Shown: positions 47,657-57,721 of the stretch, piece by piece
Layout of the letters: each line of letters starts with the position of its first letter
Position numbering within the stretch: the stretch's first letter is position 1
Assembly: GCA_023934045.1 (NCBI GenBank)
Contig: CP097583.1
Location: 558,001 to 622,000, forward strand
Length of the DNA stretch: 64,000 nt
Direction of reading: 5' to 3'
From: Candidatus Phytoplasma vitis
Lineage (GTDB): Bacteria > Bacillota_I > Bacilli_A > Acholeplasmatales > Acholeplasmataceae
The notes under the pieces: model-generated
What the model saw: only the letters and a program-made list of their open reading frames with translations
What the model was told of the DNA's origin: nothing
The model's database searches: none
Translations under genes and position numbers: made by a program

Positions 47657-47708
47657 TTTTAATTTCTTTCTTAAAAAATTTTAAAATAAAAATTTAAAAA
47701 AACATTAA

Positions 47709-48533
47709 TTAAACATTTATTTTAAAACCTATTTTTTCTCCTAAATTGATTTTTGTTTCTATTTTATTACGACTATTTTCCATAATAATCGGATCAAAAA
47801 TTACTTTATTTTTTTGAACTAATAAAACAATAGTGGATCCTCCAAAAGAAAAAAAACCCTTTTCTTGCCCCTTATTAAAATTAGTAATAGGATGATTATT
47901 AATTTTTCCCACTAATAAAGCTCCAATTTCAATTTGAATTATTTTACCAAAATTTTTTGTTTCTAAAATATTATATTCTCGGGTATTTTCAAAAAAAACA
48001 TTAAAATATTTAAAAGCAATAGGATTAACAGTATGAAATTTACCTTTAATTTTTTTAAAATTTTCTTTTTTTTGAATACCTTCATCAATGAAAATATAAC
48101 GATGATAATCGATAGGTCTTAATCTTAAAATTACGAAATAACCATCCATAAATAAAGATGGTAAAGTATTATTTTTTAAAAGATCACTTAAATGATAATT
48201 AACTTTTTTAATAGAATAAATACTATCTTTATTAATCGAAAGAATAGTGATTTTTCCTTCACAAGGACTTATAAAAACAGAATTTTCTTTACAAAAAGTT
48301 ATATTTTTATATTGACGTGTAAAAAAATCATTATAAGAAGAAAATTTTGTTTTTCGAAATAAATTTAAATCTATATTATTTCTTTTAACTACTTTTTTAA
48401 TATGTATTTTAGAAAAAAAAGATCTTAAATAAACCCCCATTAAAGAAGTAATTATTTTAGAAACACAAATTCTCAAAAATAGTCTTTTCCAAAAACTTTT
48501 ATGTAAGTTAGAATATAAAAAATGTGGTTTCAT
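47709..48533 (-). CDS. psd: Phosphatidylserine decarboxylase proenzyme
   Basis: Converts phosphatidylserine to phosphatidylethanolamine at the membrane. 274 residues. Landmarks are FTRQYKN, the charge-relay histidine in RPIDYHRYIF, FENTREYNIL and the self-cleavage motif FGGSTIV (LGST in most) near residue 230, whose Ser becomes the pyruvoyl group. After cleavage the small alpha chain would be about 42 residues. It lies downstream of pssA, its substrate supplier, on the same strand. All needed residues appear present. Confidence 0.93.
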   Translation of the reverse strand: MKPHFLYSNLHKSFWKRLFLRICVSKIITSLMGVYLRSFFSKIHIKKVVKRNNIDLNLFRKTKFSSYNDFFTRQYKNITFCKENSVFISPCEGKITILSINKDSIYSIKKVNYHLSDLLKNNTLPSLFMDGYFVILRLRPIDYHRYIFIDEGIQKKENFKKIKGKFHTVNPIAFKYFNVFFENTREYNILETKNFGKIIQIEIGALLVGKINNHPITNFNKGQEKGFFSFGGSTIVLLVQKNKVIFDPIIMENSRNKIETKINLGEKIGFKINV

Positions 48534-48602
48534 AATTATGTTTCTTTATAAAAAAACTAATCCTCTTTCTTATGTTCGTTTAAATTAATATTTAATTTAA
48601 TA

Positions 48603-49334
48603 TTATTGTAAAAGATAATAAATTATTACAAAAGATAATAAACATGAAAATATTAAAAAAATAATATTTTTAATTTTAGGAAATTTAATTTTTGCAAAAA
48701 TAAATAAAAAAGACAATAAACACATAATAAATAAATATGTTGTGAAAAATATATTTTTAATATTATTAACATCAGTTCGTGTTTTCATCATTATATTTTG
48801 AAATAAAATTAAACAAGGAAATATAATAGAAGATAAAGTCACTGGAACACCTAAAAAAACATTTAAATTTTCTTTTGGTTTTTTATTATCATAATTTTCT
48901 TCAGCAAGAACATTGAAATAAGCTAATCTAATTAAAACCGTTAAAATGTAACAAATACTTATAAAAATAAATAAGCATAAGAAATTAAAATTTTTTGATA
49001 ATTCTGTATTACAAAACAATCTATATCCTATGAAAATAGGTAAAATACCAAAACTAATAATATCTGCTAAAGAATCTATTTGAATACCATATTTTTTGTC
49101 TTGTATAGAACGTTTTTTTTTAAAATTACTTACTTTTCCATCGAACATATCACAAATACCAGATAATAATATACAAATAGAAGCGAATTTTATATAATTA
49201 GGATCGAATTGATTAGCATCGAATTGTCCATTAGCATCGAATTTTCCAAGAACAAGAAAAAACATTCCTAATAAACCAATTGATGCATTTAAATAAGTTA
49301 AATAAACAGTATAATTATAAAAACCTAAAAACAT
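48603..49334 (-). CDS. pssA: CDP-diacylglycerol-serine O-phosphatidyltransferase
   Basis: Makes phosphatidylserine from CDP-diacylglycerol and serine; multi-pass membrane enzyme. The start at 49334 has GGAGA seven bases upstream; the frame is open to 49388. 243 residues with about seven hydrophobic helices. The CDP-alcohol phosphotransferase motif is seen as FDGKVSN...GIQIDSLAD: the three later acidic residues are there, but the conserved Ala-Arg after DGxx is Ser-Asn. A short repeat FDANGQFDANQFD in a loop (about residues 32-44) comes from an 18-base DNA duplication. Psd follows, so the pair forms the phosphatidylethanolamine branch. Confidence 0.85.
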   Translation of the reverse strand: MFLGFYNYTVYLTYLNASIGLLGMFFLVLGKFDANGQFDANQFDPNYIKFASICILLSGICDMFDGKVSNFKKKRSIQDKKYGIQIDSLADIISFGILPIFIGYRLFCNTELSKNFNFLCLFIFISICYILTVLIRLAYFNVLAEENYDNKKPKENLNVFLGVPVTLSSIIFPCLILFQNIMMKTRTDVNNIKNIFFTTYLFIMCLLSFLFIFAKIKFPKIKNIIFLIFSCLLSFVIIYYLLQ

Positions 49335-49432
49335 AATAAATTCTCCATTATTATTTTTTAAAATTAAATATAATTTGTTTTTAATCAAGTAAATAAAAAT
49401 AATAATTAAAAAAATTATAATTTTTTCAATTA

Positions 49433-49987
49433 TTATTTATAAAAATATTCTTCATAATCATTTATATATTCATCGTCTTCTGCATTGTTTTTATCTTTTT
49501 CAATATCATCAATTTCTTCTTCATTAATTTCTAATTCTTCTTTTTCATCATTTATATCTAAATTATCTAAAGGTATATCGTTTAATTTTTCTTCTTCGTA
49601 TTCATCATTTTCTTCATTGGATTTTGGTTTTAAATCAAATTCATTAAAATCTAAAATTTCTTTTTCTAAATCTTTTTTAATTTCTATTTTTTGTTCATTT
49701 GGGTTAATAAAAAAATCTTTATCCCAAAAATTCAAATTATTTTCTTTAATATTCCACAAATCATCTCCGCAAAAAACAAAACAACCACTCAAAACAATGT
49801 CTAAATATAATTGAATACAAATTTCTTTATTATTTATATCTAATTTTTTAATTTTAAAAACTTCTTCTATTAGTTGTTGGATATTCATAGGTTTTTTGTT
49901 TTGAGATAAGATTTGATAAGAAATATCAATCATAGCACTTGATGAATCAATCTTTTTATTATTTTTTTCCAAAATTAATAACCTCAT
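49433..49987 (-). CDS. rpoE: DNA-directed RNA polymerase delta subunit
   Basis: Small RNA polymerase subunit of Gram-positive bacteria that speeds enzyme recycling. An N-terminal HARE-HTH domain (about 15-90: SAMIDISYQILSQNKKPMNI, then GDDLWNIKEN) is followed by the very acidic Glu/Asp/Asn tail that defines delta. 184 residues from the ATG. A TTG at 49972 (residue 6) is a serious alternative start, because GAGG lies nine bases before it while the ATG itself has no good site. The linkage to pyrG (via psd/pssA) echoes the Bacillus rpoE-pyrG pair. Confidence 0.85.
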   Translation of the reverse strand: MRLLILEKNNKKIDSSSAMIDISYQILSQNKKPMNIQQLIEEVFKIKKLDINNKEICIQLYLDIVLSGCFVFCGDDLWNIKENNLNFWDKDFFINPNEQKIEIKKDLEKEILDFNEFDLKPKSNEENDEYEEEKLNDIPLDNLDINDEKEELEINEEEIDDIEKDKNNAEDDEYINDYEEYFYK

Positions 49988-50020
49988 TTAAAAAATATTC
50001 TTTTATTTATTTTATAAAAA

Positions 50021-50314
50021 TTAAAAATCATAATCTTTCAAATCATAATCTTTTGCAGCTTTCATAAGTAAATCTTTAGAAGCTTTTTCTACTTGCTTTA
50101 AAACATCATTAAAAGATAATAAAATACTTTCTTGAATTAAATCTAAATTATTCATTAAATCTAAATTTTTAATAGAAACATCAATTACTTGTTTTGTTCC
50201 TTGCATAACAATAACGATATCACCTACTTGTGAAGTAAATTCTCTTAATTCTAATTTTTTTTGTTCTTTATCTATGGTTTCCTGAATTTTTTTTAATTTA
50301 TCAAACATTTTCAT
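50021..50314 (-). CDS. ybaB: Nucleoid-associated protein YbaB/EbfC
   Basis: Small DNA-binding protein that bends DNA as a dimer. The start at 50314 has AGGAA eight bases upstream; the frame extends to 50332, overlapping dnaX. 97 residues. FDKLKKIQETIDKEQKKLE, then GDIVIVMQGTKQVIDVSI and AAKDYDLKDY follow the family pattern. Directly behind dnaX as in most bacteria; recR, the usual third gene, is not next. Confidence 0.9.
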   Translation of the reverse strand: MKMFDKLKKIQETIDKEQKKLELREFTSQVGDIVIVMQGTKQVIDVSIKNLDLMNNLDLIQESILLSFNDVLKQVEKASKDLLMKAAKDYDLKDYDF

Positions 50315-50324
50315 ATTAAAATTC

Positions 50325-52055
50325 CTATTCATAAATAATTTTTACTTTTTCACTAGTAAATAATGTTTCAGCTTTTTTTATCAAAAATCTTTCGTCTATC
50401 AAAAATTCTTCATTTAATTTTAATACTGAATTTTTTTCATAAAAATTAGTTTCAAAAAAATTTAAGTTTAAATCTTCCTTATTTTTAGTTTCTAAAAATT
50501 TTGAATAAACAGGTTTTATTATTTCTTCCCAATCTTTATTTAAAATAACAAAATATTCATTAATTAATTCTTTTTTAGCATTTAAAATTTGTTTAATTTT
50601 TTCTCTAGTATCATTTTTTAATAATATCTTATAATCTTCTTCATTTTCACATGATAAAAGTAAGTCTTTATTAAAATTTATTAATAATGCTTTTGATTGA
50701 TATAATAATCTCGCAATACCAGCTAATTTCGGAATAGGATAATTTTCTAATTTTTTCCATCCTTTGCAAATTAAATTTATTTCTAAATTATTAGAACCAA
50801 TTAAAATATTAATAATATCATTTAAAAAATCTTGTTTAAATTTTGTTTCTTTTTTGTTTGTATTATCATAATTATAATTATTTTTAGAAAATAATTCTTT
50901 TTTAAAACTTTCATCTTTTGGTTTTATTGATGAATTATTATTAATTTTATTAAAATTTTCTATTTTAGGAACATTTATTTGTGCTGTTAATAAATCATGA
51001 ATTTGAATGAAAAAAATAATTAATAAATATTTTTTATATTCGGATATTTTTAAATTATTTTGCAATTCTAATAATTTTCTAAAAAATTTTTCTTTTGTTT
51101 GAAAATTTAATTTTTTTAAAAAATTAAAATTTTCTTCGTAATTTTCATAACAATTAATTATTTTTTTTGAAACGAAATTAATAAAATCATTTAAAAAAAG
51201 AACATAATTTATATTAGAGTCTAAAATTTCTTTTAAAAAAGAAATAAGAATTTTGACATCATTTTGAAATAAAAAATGAAATAATTGTGTTAATTTTTTT
51301 TCAGAAACGATACCCAATATTTCTATAATATCTTTTTCTTCGATAATATCATTTTTATAAGAACTAACTTGATCTAATAAATTAATAGCATCTCTTAAAC
51401 TACCATTAGAATAAAAAGAGATTTTTTGTAAAGCTTCTTCTGATATATTTATATTTTCTATAGAAACTATTAATTTTAATCTATTTTGAATATCTTCGTA
51501 AGAAATATTATTTAAACGAAAATGTTGAGTACGAGATAAAATATTTTTAGGAATTTTATTAAATTCACTAGTGATTAAAATAAAAACTGTATTAGAAGAT
51601 GGTTCTTCTAATATTTTTAATAAAGCGTTAAAAGCATTATAAGATAATACATGAACTTCATCAATAATATAAACTTTATATTTTAATAAATTAGATTTAT
51701 AATGTAGTTTATTTTTTAATTCTCTAATATCATCTACACCACTATAAGAAGCACCGTCAATTTCGACAACATCTAAAGTAGCTTGTTTATCAATAACGGC
51801 GCATGATTCACAACAATCTTTATTATTATCTTCACAACAATCTTCTTTTTCAAGAAAACAAGAACAATTAATAACTTTGGCAAAAACTTTAGCTAAAGTA
51901 GTTTTTCCGATCCCCTTATCGCCACTAAATAAATAACAATGATGAATTTTTTGATATTTAATAGCATTTTTTAAAATTTGTATAATTATATTTAATCCGA
52001 CTATATTTTTAAAATTTTTAGGTCTGTGTTTTAGATATAAGGCTTGATAATTCAT
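50325..52055 (-). CDS. dnaX: DNA polymerase III subunit gamma/tau
   Basis: Clamp-loader ATPase of the replisome. 576 residues. It starts YLKHRPKNFKNIVG, with Walker A GDKGIGKTT near 44 and a zinc-binding Cys cluster (CSCFLEKEDCCEDNNKDCCES, about 61-81). DEVHVL is near 128 and the SRT motif LSRTQHFRL near 170, followed by domain III and a Lys/Asn-rich C-terminal tau part. No dnaX-type slippery heptamer was seen at the gamma end, so only one product is predicted. It precedes ybaB with an overlap. Confidence 0.95.
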   Translation of the reverse strand: MNYQALYLKHRPKNFKNIVGLNIIIQILKNAIKYQKIHHCYLFSGDKGIGKTTLAKVFAKVINCSCFLEKEDCCEDNNKDCCESCAVIDKQATLDVVEIDGASYSGVDDIRELKNKLHYKSNLLKYKVYIIDEVHVLSYNAFNALLKILEEPSSNTVFILITSEFNKIPKNILSRTQHFRLNNISYEDIQNRLKLIVSIENINISEEALQKISFYSNGSLRDAINLLDQVSSYKNDIIEEKDIIEILGIVSEKKLTQLFHFLFQNDVKILISFLKEILDSNINYVLFLNDFINFVSKKIINCYENYEENFNFLKKLNFQTKEKFFRKLLELQNNLKISEYKKYLLIIFFIQIHDLLTAQINVPKIENFNKINNNSSIKPKDESFKKELFSKNNYNYDNTNKKETKFKQDFLNDIINILIGSNNLEINLICKGWKKLENYPIPKLAGIARLLYQSKALLINFNKDLLLSCENEEDYKILLKNDTREKIKQILNAKKELINEYFVILNKDWEEIIKPVYSKFLETKNKEDLNLNFFETNFYEKNSVLKLNEEFLIDERFLIKKAETLFTSEKVKIIYE

Positions 52056-52220
52056 ATCTTTTTTTGCGAAAAAAATCCTTTTATAATAATTTTAAAAAAT
52101 CTTTTAAACATTTTTAATTTCAATTTATAAAATGTTTTTTTAAAAAACTACATATTAAACTATGGCATAACTTATATCAATAATTAAAAAAATTAAAAAT
52201 TTATAAAAAAACTTGATTAA

Positions 52221-53552
52221 TTAATTTTCACCAGCAATTGTTAAATCTCCGGCATAAACACTAGGACTTCCAAAACCTGAAAATTGGAATACTAAATCGT
52301 TAGATATCCCTTTTAAATTTAATAAAATATCAAAAAAATTACCAGAAACAATAATCATTTTAACAGGTTTAGTAATTTTACCCTTTTCTATTTTAAAACC
52401 AGCAGCTTGAAGACTAAAATCACCACTTATATCATTAATTCCTGCATGAAAACCAATTATATAATCGATATAAACACCTTCGTTGATAGAAGTAATCATT
52501 TCTTCGAAAGTTTGTTCTCCTTTTTCTAAATACATATTAGTCATGGAAATAGAATTAGAAAAACTGTTACCAGTAGGTGGAACATCAAAAATAAGTGATG
52601 TTTTTAAATTATGGATAAATTGTTTAAAAACGCCTTTATCAATAATTTTTTTAGTATAACAAGAAACCCCTTCATCATCAAATTTATATTGAAAAAGTGC
52701 TTCTTTGCATAAAGGATCGTCAATCAAAGTAACTTTTGAAGAAGCTATGTTTGTACCTTGTTTATCTTTTAATTTAGTTAAATTACGATAAGCGCTCATA
52801 CCGTTAAAAATACAACTAAAATTTTTTAAAAAATTAGCAAAGATTTTATTTGAAAAAACAACTGGATAAGTTTTAGATTTTAAAGATCTAGATGTTAATT
52901 TTGATTCTCCTAAGGATATTATTTTTTTAGCGTATTTTTTAATATCGAATTTTTCAAATTCTTTAACTACAAAATATTCATAAATTTCTTCTATATCTTT
53001 ATCTTTTTGAAAAACACAAGAAACAGAAATAGTTAAAAAACTTAATTTGTCTTCTAAATTTAACCCTTTAGAATTAACTATTCTTTTTTCTAAATAAGTT
53101 TCTTCATAAGAAATAGTATCAATTTTTTTTAATAAAACGCTTTTTAATAATTCTTTTTCTAATTGAAATAATAAATCATATTTTTTTTGAATATCAATTT
53201 TTGAAAAATCAAAATTAGAATTATTTACCATAGGATAAGAAAGTGAACCTTCAAAAATAATATCTTTTTCTTTAATATTTAAAACTGAAATTTGATTTCT
53301 AAGATTTCCTAAAATATCTTCCATTTCAGTTTCATCTATTTTTTCTAAATACATAGAAGACTTTTTATTTTGAAACAAACCTTTAATGGTTGTTCCTAAA
53401 ACATCATTTTGAACATGTTCGTGAATTTTACCATCTTCTAAATTAATAGTTATACCTTTGCTTCTATCAGTTAAAATTTCTAAAGCTTCAAAATTTTGAG
53501 ATAAAGCTGTTTTAAACCATTTTTTATAATTTATATTATCATTGTTAATCAT
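52221..53552 (-). CDS. pmbA: Metalloprotease accessory subunit PmbA/TldE
   Basis: Partner of TldD; the TldD/TldE heterodimer degrades unfolded peptides and matures peptide antibiotics in other bacteria. The start at 53552 has GGAGGAAG about ten bases upstream (frame open to 53573). 443 residues. The family motifs VFSNKIFANFLKNFS, then DDEGVSCYTKKIID and GFHAGINDISGDFSLQAAG are visible. As usual for TldE it lacks the HExxxH metal site. It overlaps tldD by 8 bases, so the two are made together. Confidence 0.9.
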   Translation of the reverse strand: MINNDNINYKKWFKTALSQNFEALEILTDRSKGITINLEDGKIHEHVQNDVLGTTIKGLFQNKKSSMYLEKIDETEMEDILGNLRNQISVLNIKEKDIIFEGSLSYPMVNNSNFDFSKIDIQKKYDLLFQLEKELLKSVLLKKIDTISYEETYLEKRIVNSKGLNLEDKLSFLTISVSCVFQKDKDIEEIYEYFVVKEFEKFDIKKYAKKIISLGESKLTSRSLKSKTYPVVFSNKIFANFLKNFSCIFNGMSAYRNLTKLKDKQGTNIASSKVTLIDDPLCKEALFQYKFDDEGVSCYTKKIIDKGVFKQFIHNLKTSLIFDVPPTGNSFSNSISMTNMYLEKGEQTFEEMITSINEGVYIDYIIGFHAGINDISGDFSLQAAGFKIEKGKITKPVKMIIVSGNFFDILLNLKGISNDLVFQFSGFGSPSVYAGDLTIAGEN

Positions 53553-54933
53553 TTTTTTGACTTCCTCCAACAATCATATCTTGAACCCTAATAGTTGGTT
53601 GACCTAAATCTACAGGTACATATCCAGAAACAGAACCACAATATCCTTGATCTAAATCTAAATCATTAGCAACACGATCAATTTTTAATAGAACATTTTG
53701 CCCTTTTCCTATTAATATCATTCCTTTAACAAACTTAGTTAATTTTCCGTCTTCGATTAAATATCCAGATTTAACCATGAAATTAAATTCTCCTGTAGTA
53801 GGCATAACTGTTCCGCCACCAAAACTTTCGGCATATAAACCATTTTTAGTATCTTTAATAATTTGTTCTGGAGTATCTTTCCCCGCAGCAATGTAAGTAG
53901 AATTCATTCGAGAAGTAGGCGAATATTTATAAGATTGTCTTCTAGATGAACCAGTAACTTTCATTTTCATTTTTAAGCTATTACGATAATCTATTAAATA
54001 ATTTCTTAATATCCCATTTTCAATTAAAAGATTTTTTTGTGTTGGAGTTCCTTCGTCATCAAAATTTAATTTTCCCCAAGAATTTTGAATAGTACCATCA
54101 TCATAAGCAGTTACAACATCTGAAGCTATTTTTTTATTTATTTTATCACAGAAAGGAGATAATCCTCTAGCAATAGCAGTCGCTTCTAAAGAGTGACCAC
54201 AAGCTTCATGGAAAATAACTCCTCCTGAACCACTCTTAATAACTAAAGTCATAGTTTGAGGTTTAATTGTTTCGGCCGTTAATAACATAATTGCTTTTTT
54301 AGCTGTTTTTTTAGCTATATCTTCTAAATCTATAAGATCAAAAATTTCTAAACCCATAGAACGACCTCGGTGTTCATTGAATTCTTCCATATTTTTGTTA
54401 TCTTTAGCAACAGCTGTCATAGAACACATAATATAAGGTCGATGATCTTTTTGATAAATACCTTTAGAATTAGCAACTAAAATTTTTTGTTCTTTTTCTT
54501 CAAAATTAACTATACTTTGAATAATTTTAGAATCATATTCTTTCATAATTCTAGATAATTTCATCATTTTGTTAATTTTATCAGAAATAGTCCAACTATT
54601 AAAATTAATTTTTATATTATTGTTTATTTTTTTAGATTCTCCAAGCGGGATTATTTTTTTAATTTTTTCATCATTATTAACATTTTTTTGTTCTTCTATT
54701 AAAGAAACTATATATTTATATTCTATTTTATTAGTATAAATATATATTTCATCCGTTTCTTTTAATAAACGTATTCCTAATCCGAAAATATAATTTGTAC
54801 TATACTTCACTACTTCTTTATCTATAATTGTTAAGTAATTAGAGATATTATCTTCAAAAAACAATTCAATAAAATCAAAACCTTTATTCAATCCTATTTG
54901 TAAAATATCTTGAATTTCATTTTTTGATAACAT
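53545..54933 (-). CDS. tldD: Metalloprotease TldD
   Basis: Catalytic subunit of the TldD/TldE zinc protease. 462 residues. The HExxxH motif reads FHEACGHSLEA at about 241-251. GSSRRQSYKYSPTSRMNSTY and the C-terminal VAGNxxx-like glycine-rich region (GYCGSVSGYVPVDLGQPTIR) match TldD. First gene of the tldD-pmbA pair on the minus strand; AAGGAAA precedes the start. The cellular substrate in phytoplasmas is unknown. Confidence 0.93.
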   Translation of the reverse strand: MLSKNEIQDILQIGLNKGFDFIELFFEDNISNYLTIIDKEVVKYSTNYIFGLGIRLLKETDEIYIYTNKIEYKYIVSLIEEQKNVNNDEKIKKIIPLGESKKINNNIKINFNSWTISDKINKMMKLSRIMKEYDSKIIQSIVNFEEKEQKILVANSKGIYQKDHRPYIMCSMTAVAKDNKNMEEFNEHRGRSMGLEIFDLIDLEDIAKKTAKKAIMLLTAETIKPQTMTLVIKSGSGGVIFHEACGHSLEATAIARGLSPFCDKINKKIASDVVTAYDDGTIQNSWGKLNFDDEGTPTQKNLLIENGILRNYLIDYRNSLKMKMKVTGSSRRQSYKYSPTSRMNSTYIAAGKDTPEQIIKDTKNGLYAESFGGGTVMPTTGEFNFMVKSGYLIEDGKLTKFVKGMILIGKGQNVLLKIDRVANDLDLDQGYCGSVSGYVPVDLGQPTIRVQDMIVGGSQKND

Positions 54934-55044
54934 AAAAATAATTTCCTTTAATTTTTATAATTTTATTTATTTTATAAATAAATAATATTTTAATTTTATT
55001 TAATCTTAAAAATTAATTTAATTATTTTAAATAAATAGTATTTT

Positions 55045-56706
55045 TTATTTCATTTTAATTTGCAAAACTTTATTATTATAAGAAACATTATTTTGAGATT
55101 GAACTTGTTGAGCTAAATTAACAGGAATTTCAAAAACAGTCTTATTATGGAAATGTTTAATATTTCCAATATTTTTACCATAAATATTAAATTTATCTTT
55201 TAATAATTTTAAAAGCAATGAAGGATTTATACCATCATTTTTTCCTAAATTAATAATTAACTCTGTCATTGGTTTTTTATTAAATTTATTGTAACTGTTG
55301 TTATAATTACCATTTGTTTTATTAAAACCATTCGAAAAACTATTTGATTTAGAATAAGAATTTTTCAAATCATTTCCTTTATAAATTTTTGGTTCTGATA
55401 TATATTCGTAATTTTTATCTTTTGGAGCCAAATGTTGTAAAAGAGCAGAAATAATTTCTTTAGGTTCTTTGTCTTTTAATAAAGTATCAACGAAAGGATT
55501 TTCTTTTGCTTCTGTTTTTGAATTTTCTTTTATTAAATTTAAAATTTGTTCTTCAAAAAACTTATTTTGTTCTTGTTGAATTTCTTCTACTGTTGGAATA
55601 TTTAAATAAGTCATTTTTTCTTTTAAATAATTCATTAGTTTTTTAAATTGGAAAACTTTTCTTAAACCAACAAAAGTATATGCTGAACCTGTTTTCCCAG
55701 CTCTGCCTGTTCTACCAATTCTGTGAACATAAACTTCTTCTTCATGAGGTAAATCATAATTAATAACCATTTTAATATCAGAAATGTCTATACCTCTAGC
55801 AGCAACATCGGTAGCAACTAAAATTTTAATATTTTTTTTTCTAAAGTTATTCATGACATATTGTCTTTGGTTTTGTTTTAAATCACCATGAATAGCATCT
55901 ACTAAAAAATCTTTATCTTGTAAATAATTTAAAATTGCATCTACATCTCTTTTAGTATTAGCAAAAATAATTACTGAATCAGGATTTTTTTGATCTAAAA
56001 GTCTTACTAAAAGTTTATTTTTATCAAATTCTTTTACAACAAAATAAAATTGTTCAATTGAATTAACAACAATTTGATCTTGTTTAGCTTTTAAAATTTT
56101 AGGATTTTTTTGATATTTAAAAGCTATTTCACGAATAGCATTAGGCATTGTAGCTGAAAATAAAATAGTTTGTTTTTCTGCTGGAATTTTAGATAAAATA
56201 GTTTCAACAGCTTGTTGAAAACCCATTTTTAACATTTCATCAGCTTCATCTAAAGTTAAGATTTTTACTGATGATAATTCTACTTTTTTTCTTTCTAATA
56301 GATCTATTATTCTTCCAGGAGTAGCAATAATAATTTGTGGTTTTTTTTCTAAATCTTGAAATTGTTTTATATAATTCTCTCCACCATAAACAACGATCGC
56401 TTTAATTTCAGAATAAAATTTTAGTAATTTTTGAATTTCTAAAAAAACTTGTAACGCTAATTCTCTAGTAGGACATAATATTAAAGATTGAACTTTTTTT
56501 AATTTAGGATCAATCTTTTCAATAATAGGAATAGCAAAAGAAAAAGTTTTTCCCGTTCCTGTTTGAGATTGAGCTATTATATCGTGCCCTTCTATAATTT
56601 CTGGAATAACTAAAGCTTGAATTGGTGTAGGAGTCATAAAATTTAACTCTGTCAATGCATCTTCAATTGGTTTTAATAAATTTAAATCTTTAAATAAAAT
56701 ACTCAT
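55045..56706 (-). CDS. deaD: DEAD-box RNA helicase (DeaD/CshA type)
   Basis: RNA helicase for ribosome assembly and mRNA decay. 553 residues. Q motif PTPIQALVIP, Walker A SQTGTGKTFS, TPGRIIDLLE, box II LDEADEMLKMGF, SAT in LFSATMP, motif V TDVAARGIDI, and motif VI VHRIGRTGRAGKTG are all intact. A Ser/Asn-rich linker (about 440-475, NSYSKSNSFSNGFNKTNG) leads to a C-terminal DbpA-like RNA-binding domain (LIINLGKNDGINPSLLLKLL, about 480-550). AAGGAAA lies upstream. Monocistronic. Confidence 0.95.
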   Translation of the reverse strand: MSILFKDLNLLKPIEDALTELNFMTPTPIQALVIPEIIEGHDIIAQSQTGTGKTFSFAIPIIEKIDPKLKKVQSLILCPTRELALQVFLEIQKLLKFYSEIKAIVVYGGENYIKQFQDLEKKPQIIIATPGRIIDLLERKKVELSSVKILTLDEADEMLKMGFQQAVETILSKIPAEKQTILFSATMPNAIREIAFKYQKNPKILKAKQDQIVVNSIEQFYFVVKEFDKNKLLVRLLDQKNPDSVIIFANTKRDVDAILNYLQDKDFLVDAIHGDLKQNQRQYVMNNFRKKNIKILVATDVAARGIDISDIKMVINYDLPHEEEVYVHRIGRTGRAGKTGSAYTFVGLRKVFQFKKLMNYLKEKMTYLNIPTVEEIQQEQNKFFEEQILNLIKENSKTEAKENPFVDTLLKDKEPKEIISALLQHLAPKDKNYEYISEPKIYKGNDLKNSYSKSNSFSNGFNKTNGNYNNSYNKFNKKPMTELIINLGKNDGINPSLLLKLLKDKFNIYGKNIGNIKHFHNKTVFEIPVNLAQQVQSQNNVSYNNKVLQIKMK

Positions 56707-57563
56707 TTCATTTTTTTCCTTGCTAATTATTCAAAATAAAAATATTTATTTTCATTAAAAATATTTAGTAATTAATTTGTAATAAAAAAATTATTTTTAA
56801 ATTTTTTATTCTTTTAATTAATAAAAAGAATAAAAAAAAATAAAATTTTATTAATATTAAATTTTATTATCTAAAATTGAATTTCTGAAAATAATATAAA
56901 TAAATTTTTTTAGGAAAAATAATATATTTCGTTTTAATTTAAAATAAATTTATTCTATATCAACCAATAACAAACTCTACATCGATATAATCCAAAAATA
57001 TTAATTTCAGGTAACAAAAAAATAATAAATTTACAATTTCTATATTTCTAAGTTAATTAAATATCTTTCATTATATTATACATTAATTTTTTAGCAAAAC
57101 AAAAATATATAATATTAATTTTGGAAATAAATTCCAACATCCACAATAATAATTTAAAATATATCGATAAATATTGATTTTAAATTTATTTATTTTTTTA
57201 TTATCTAGAAAATTAAAATATTTTCATTTAATAATAAATTAAAGATATTTATATTGATTTTTTATTTCATTTATGAAATAAAAAAACCTAGTTGATCATA
57301 AACTAAGTTTTATAATAATTTTTAAAATGTCCTACTTCATTCAAATAGAATCAATTAAAAAGTTATATTTAAATTAAACTATTTATTCAAAAAATAGTTG
57401 GATTTATTTTTTTACTTAAATTAAAATTTAACTTCAAAAGAAAATTTAAAAAATGATAAATATTTATAAGGTTTAAAATAAATAATTAATTTTTTAATTC
57501 AAAAACATTATTTTAAATCAGTTTATTCAATTGAAAAACTAATTATAAATTGAATAAATAAAC
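56707..57563. other. Intergenic region left of the accessory island
   Basis: AT-rich with no supportable gene. Holds two nested inverted repeats near 57259-57315 (listed separately). It marks the change from core genes (deaD) to the repeat-bearing island. Confidence 0.5.
57259..57315 (-). terminator. Pair of hairpins with T run on the minus strand
   Basis: TTTTTTATTTCAT / ATGAAATAAAAAA (57259-57286) overlaps the A-rich side of AAACCTAGTT / AACTAAGTTT (57287-57312). Read on the minus strand the second stem is followed by T. Confidence 0.45.
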
Positions 57564-57605
57564 GCAGTGTTTTAAAAAAACATTTACATTTTTTTAAAAC
57601 ACTGC
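57564..57605 (-). terminator. Perfect 17-base-arm hairpin
   Basis: GCAGTGTTTTAAAAAAA / TTTTTTTAAAACACTGC with an 8-base loop. It lies about 115 bases past the HNH-like gene on the minus strand. One arm resembles the ACAGTGTTATAAAAAAATTGTAAATG block of the repeat at 59070, so it may be a folded repeat remnant as well as a terminator. Confidence 0.6.
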
Positions 57606-57721
57606 ATTATATTATTATCACTTTCAGGAGATAGATTTTTAATTATTTATATTCTATATTTTTTTATTTTTCTAAGGTTTAAAGGCCTAATAAGAGAGTT
57701 TGGTTTTTATGGCGTTGGTTT

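Noticed and set aside
49485-49814. Plus-strand Ser/Phe-rich frame
   Set aside because: Antisense shadow of the acidic tail of rpoE.
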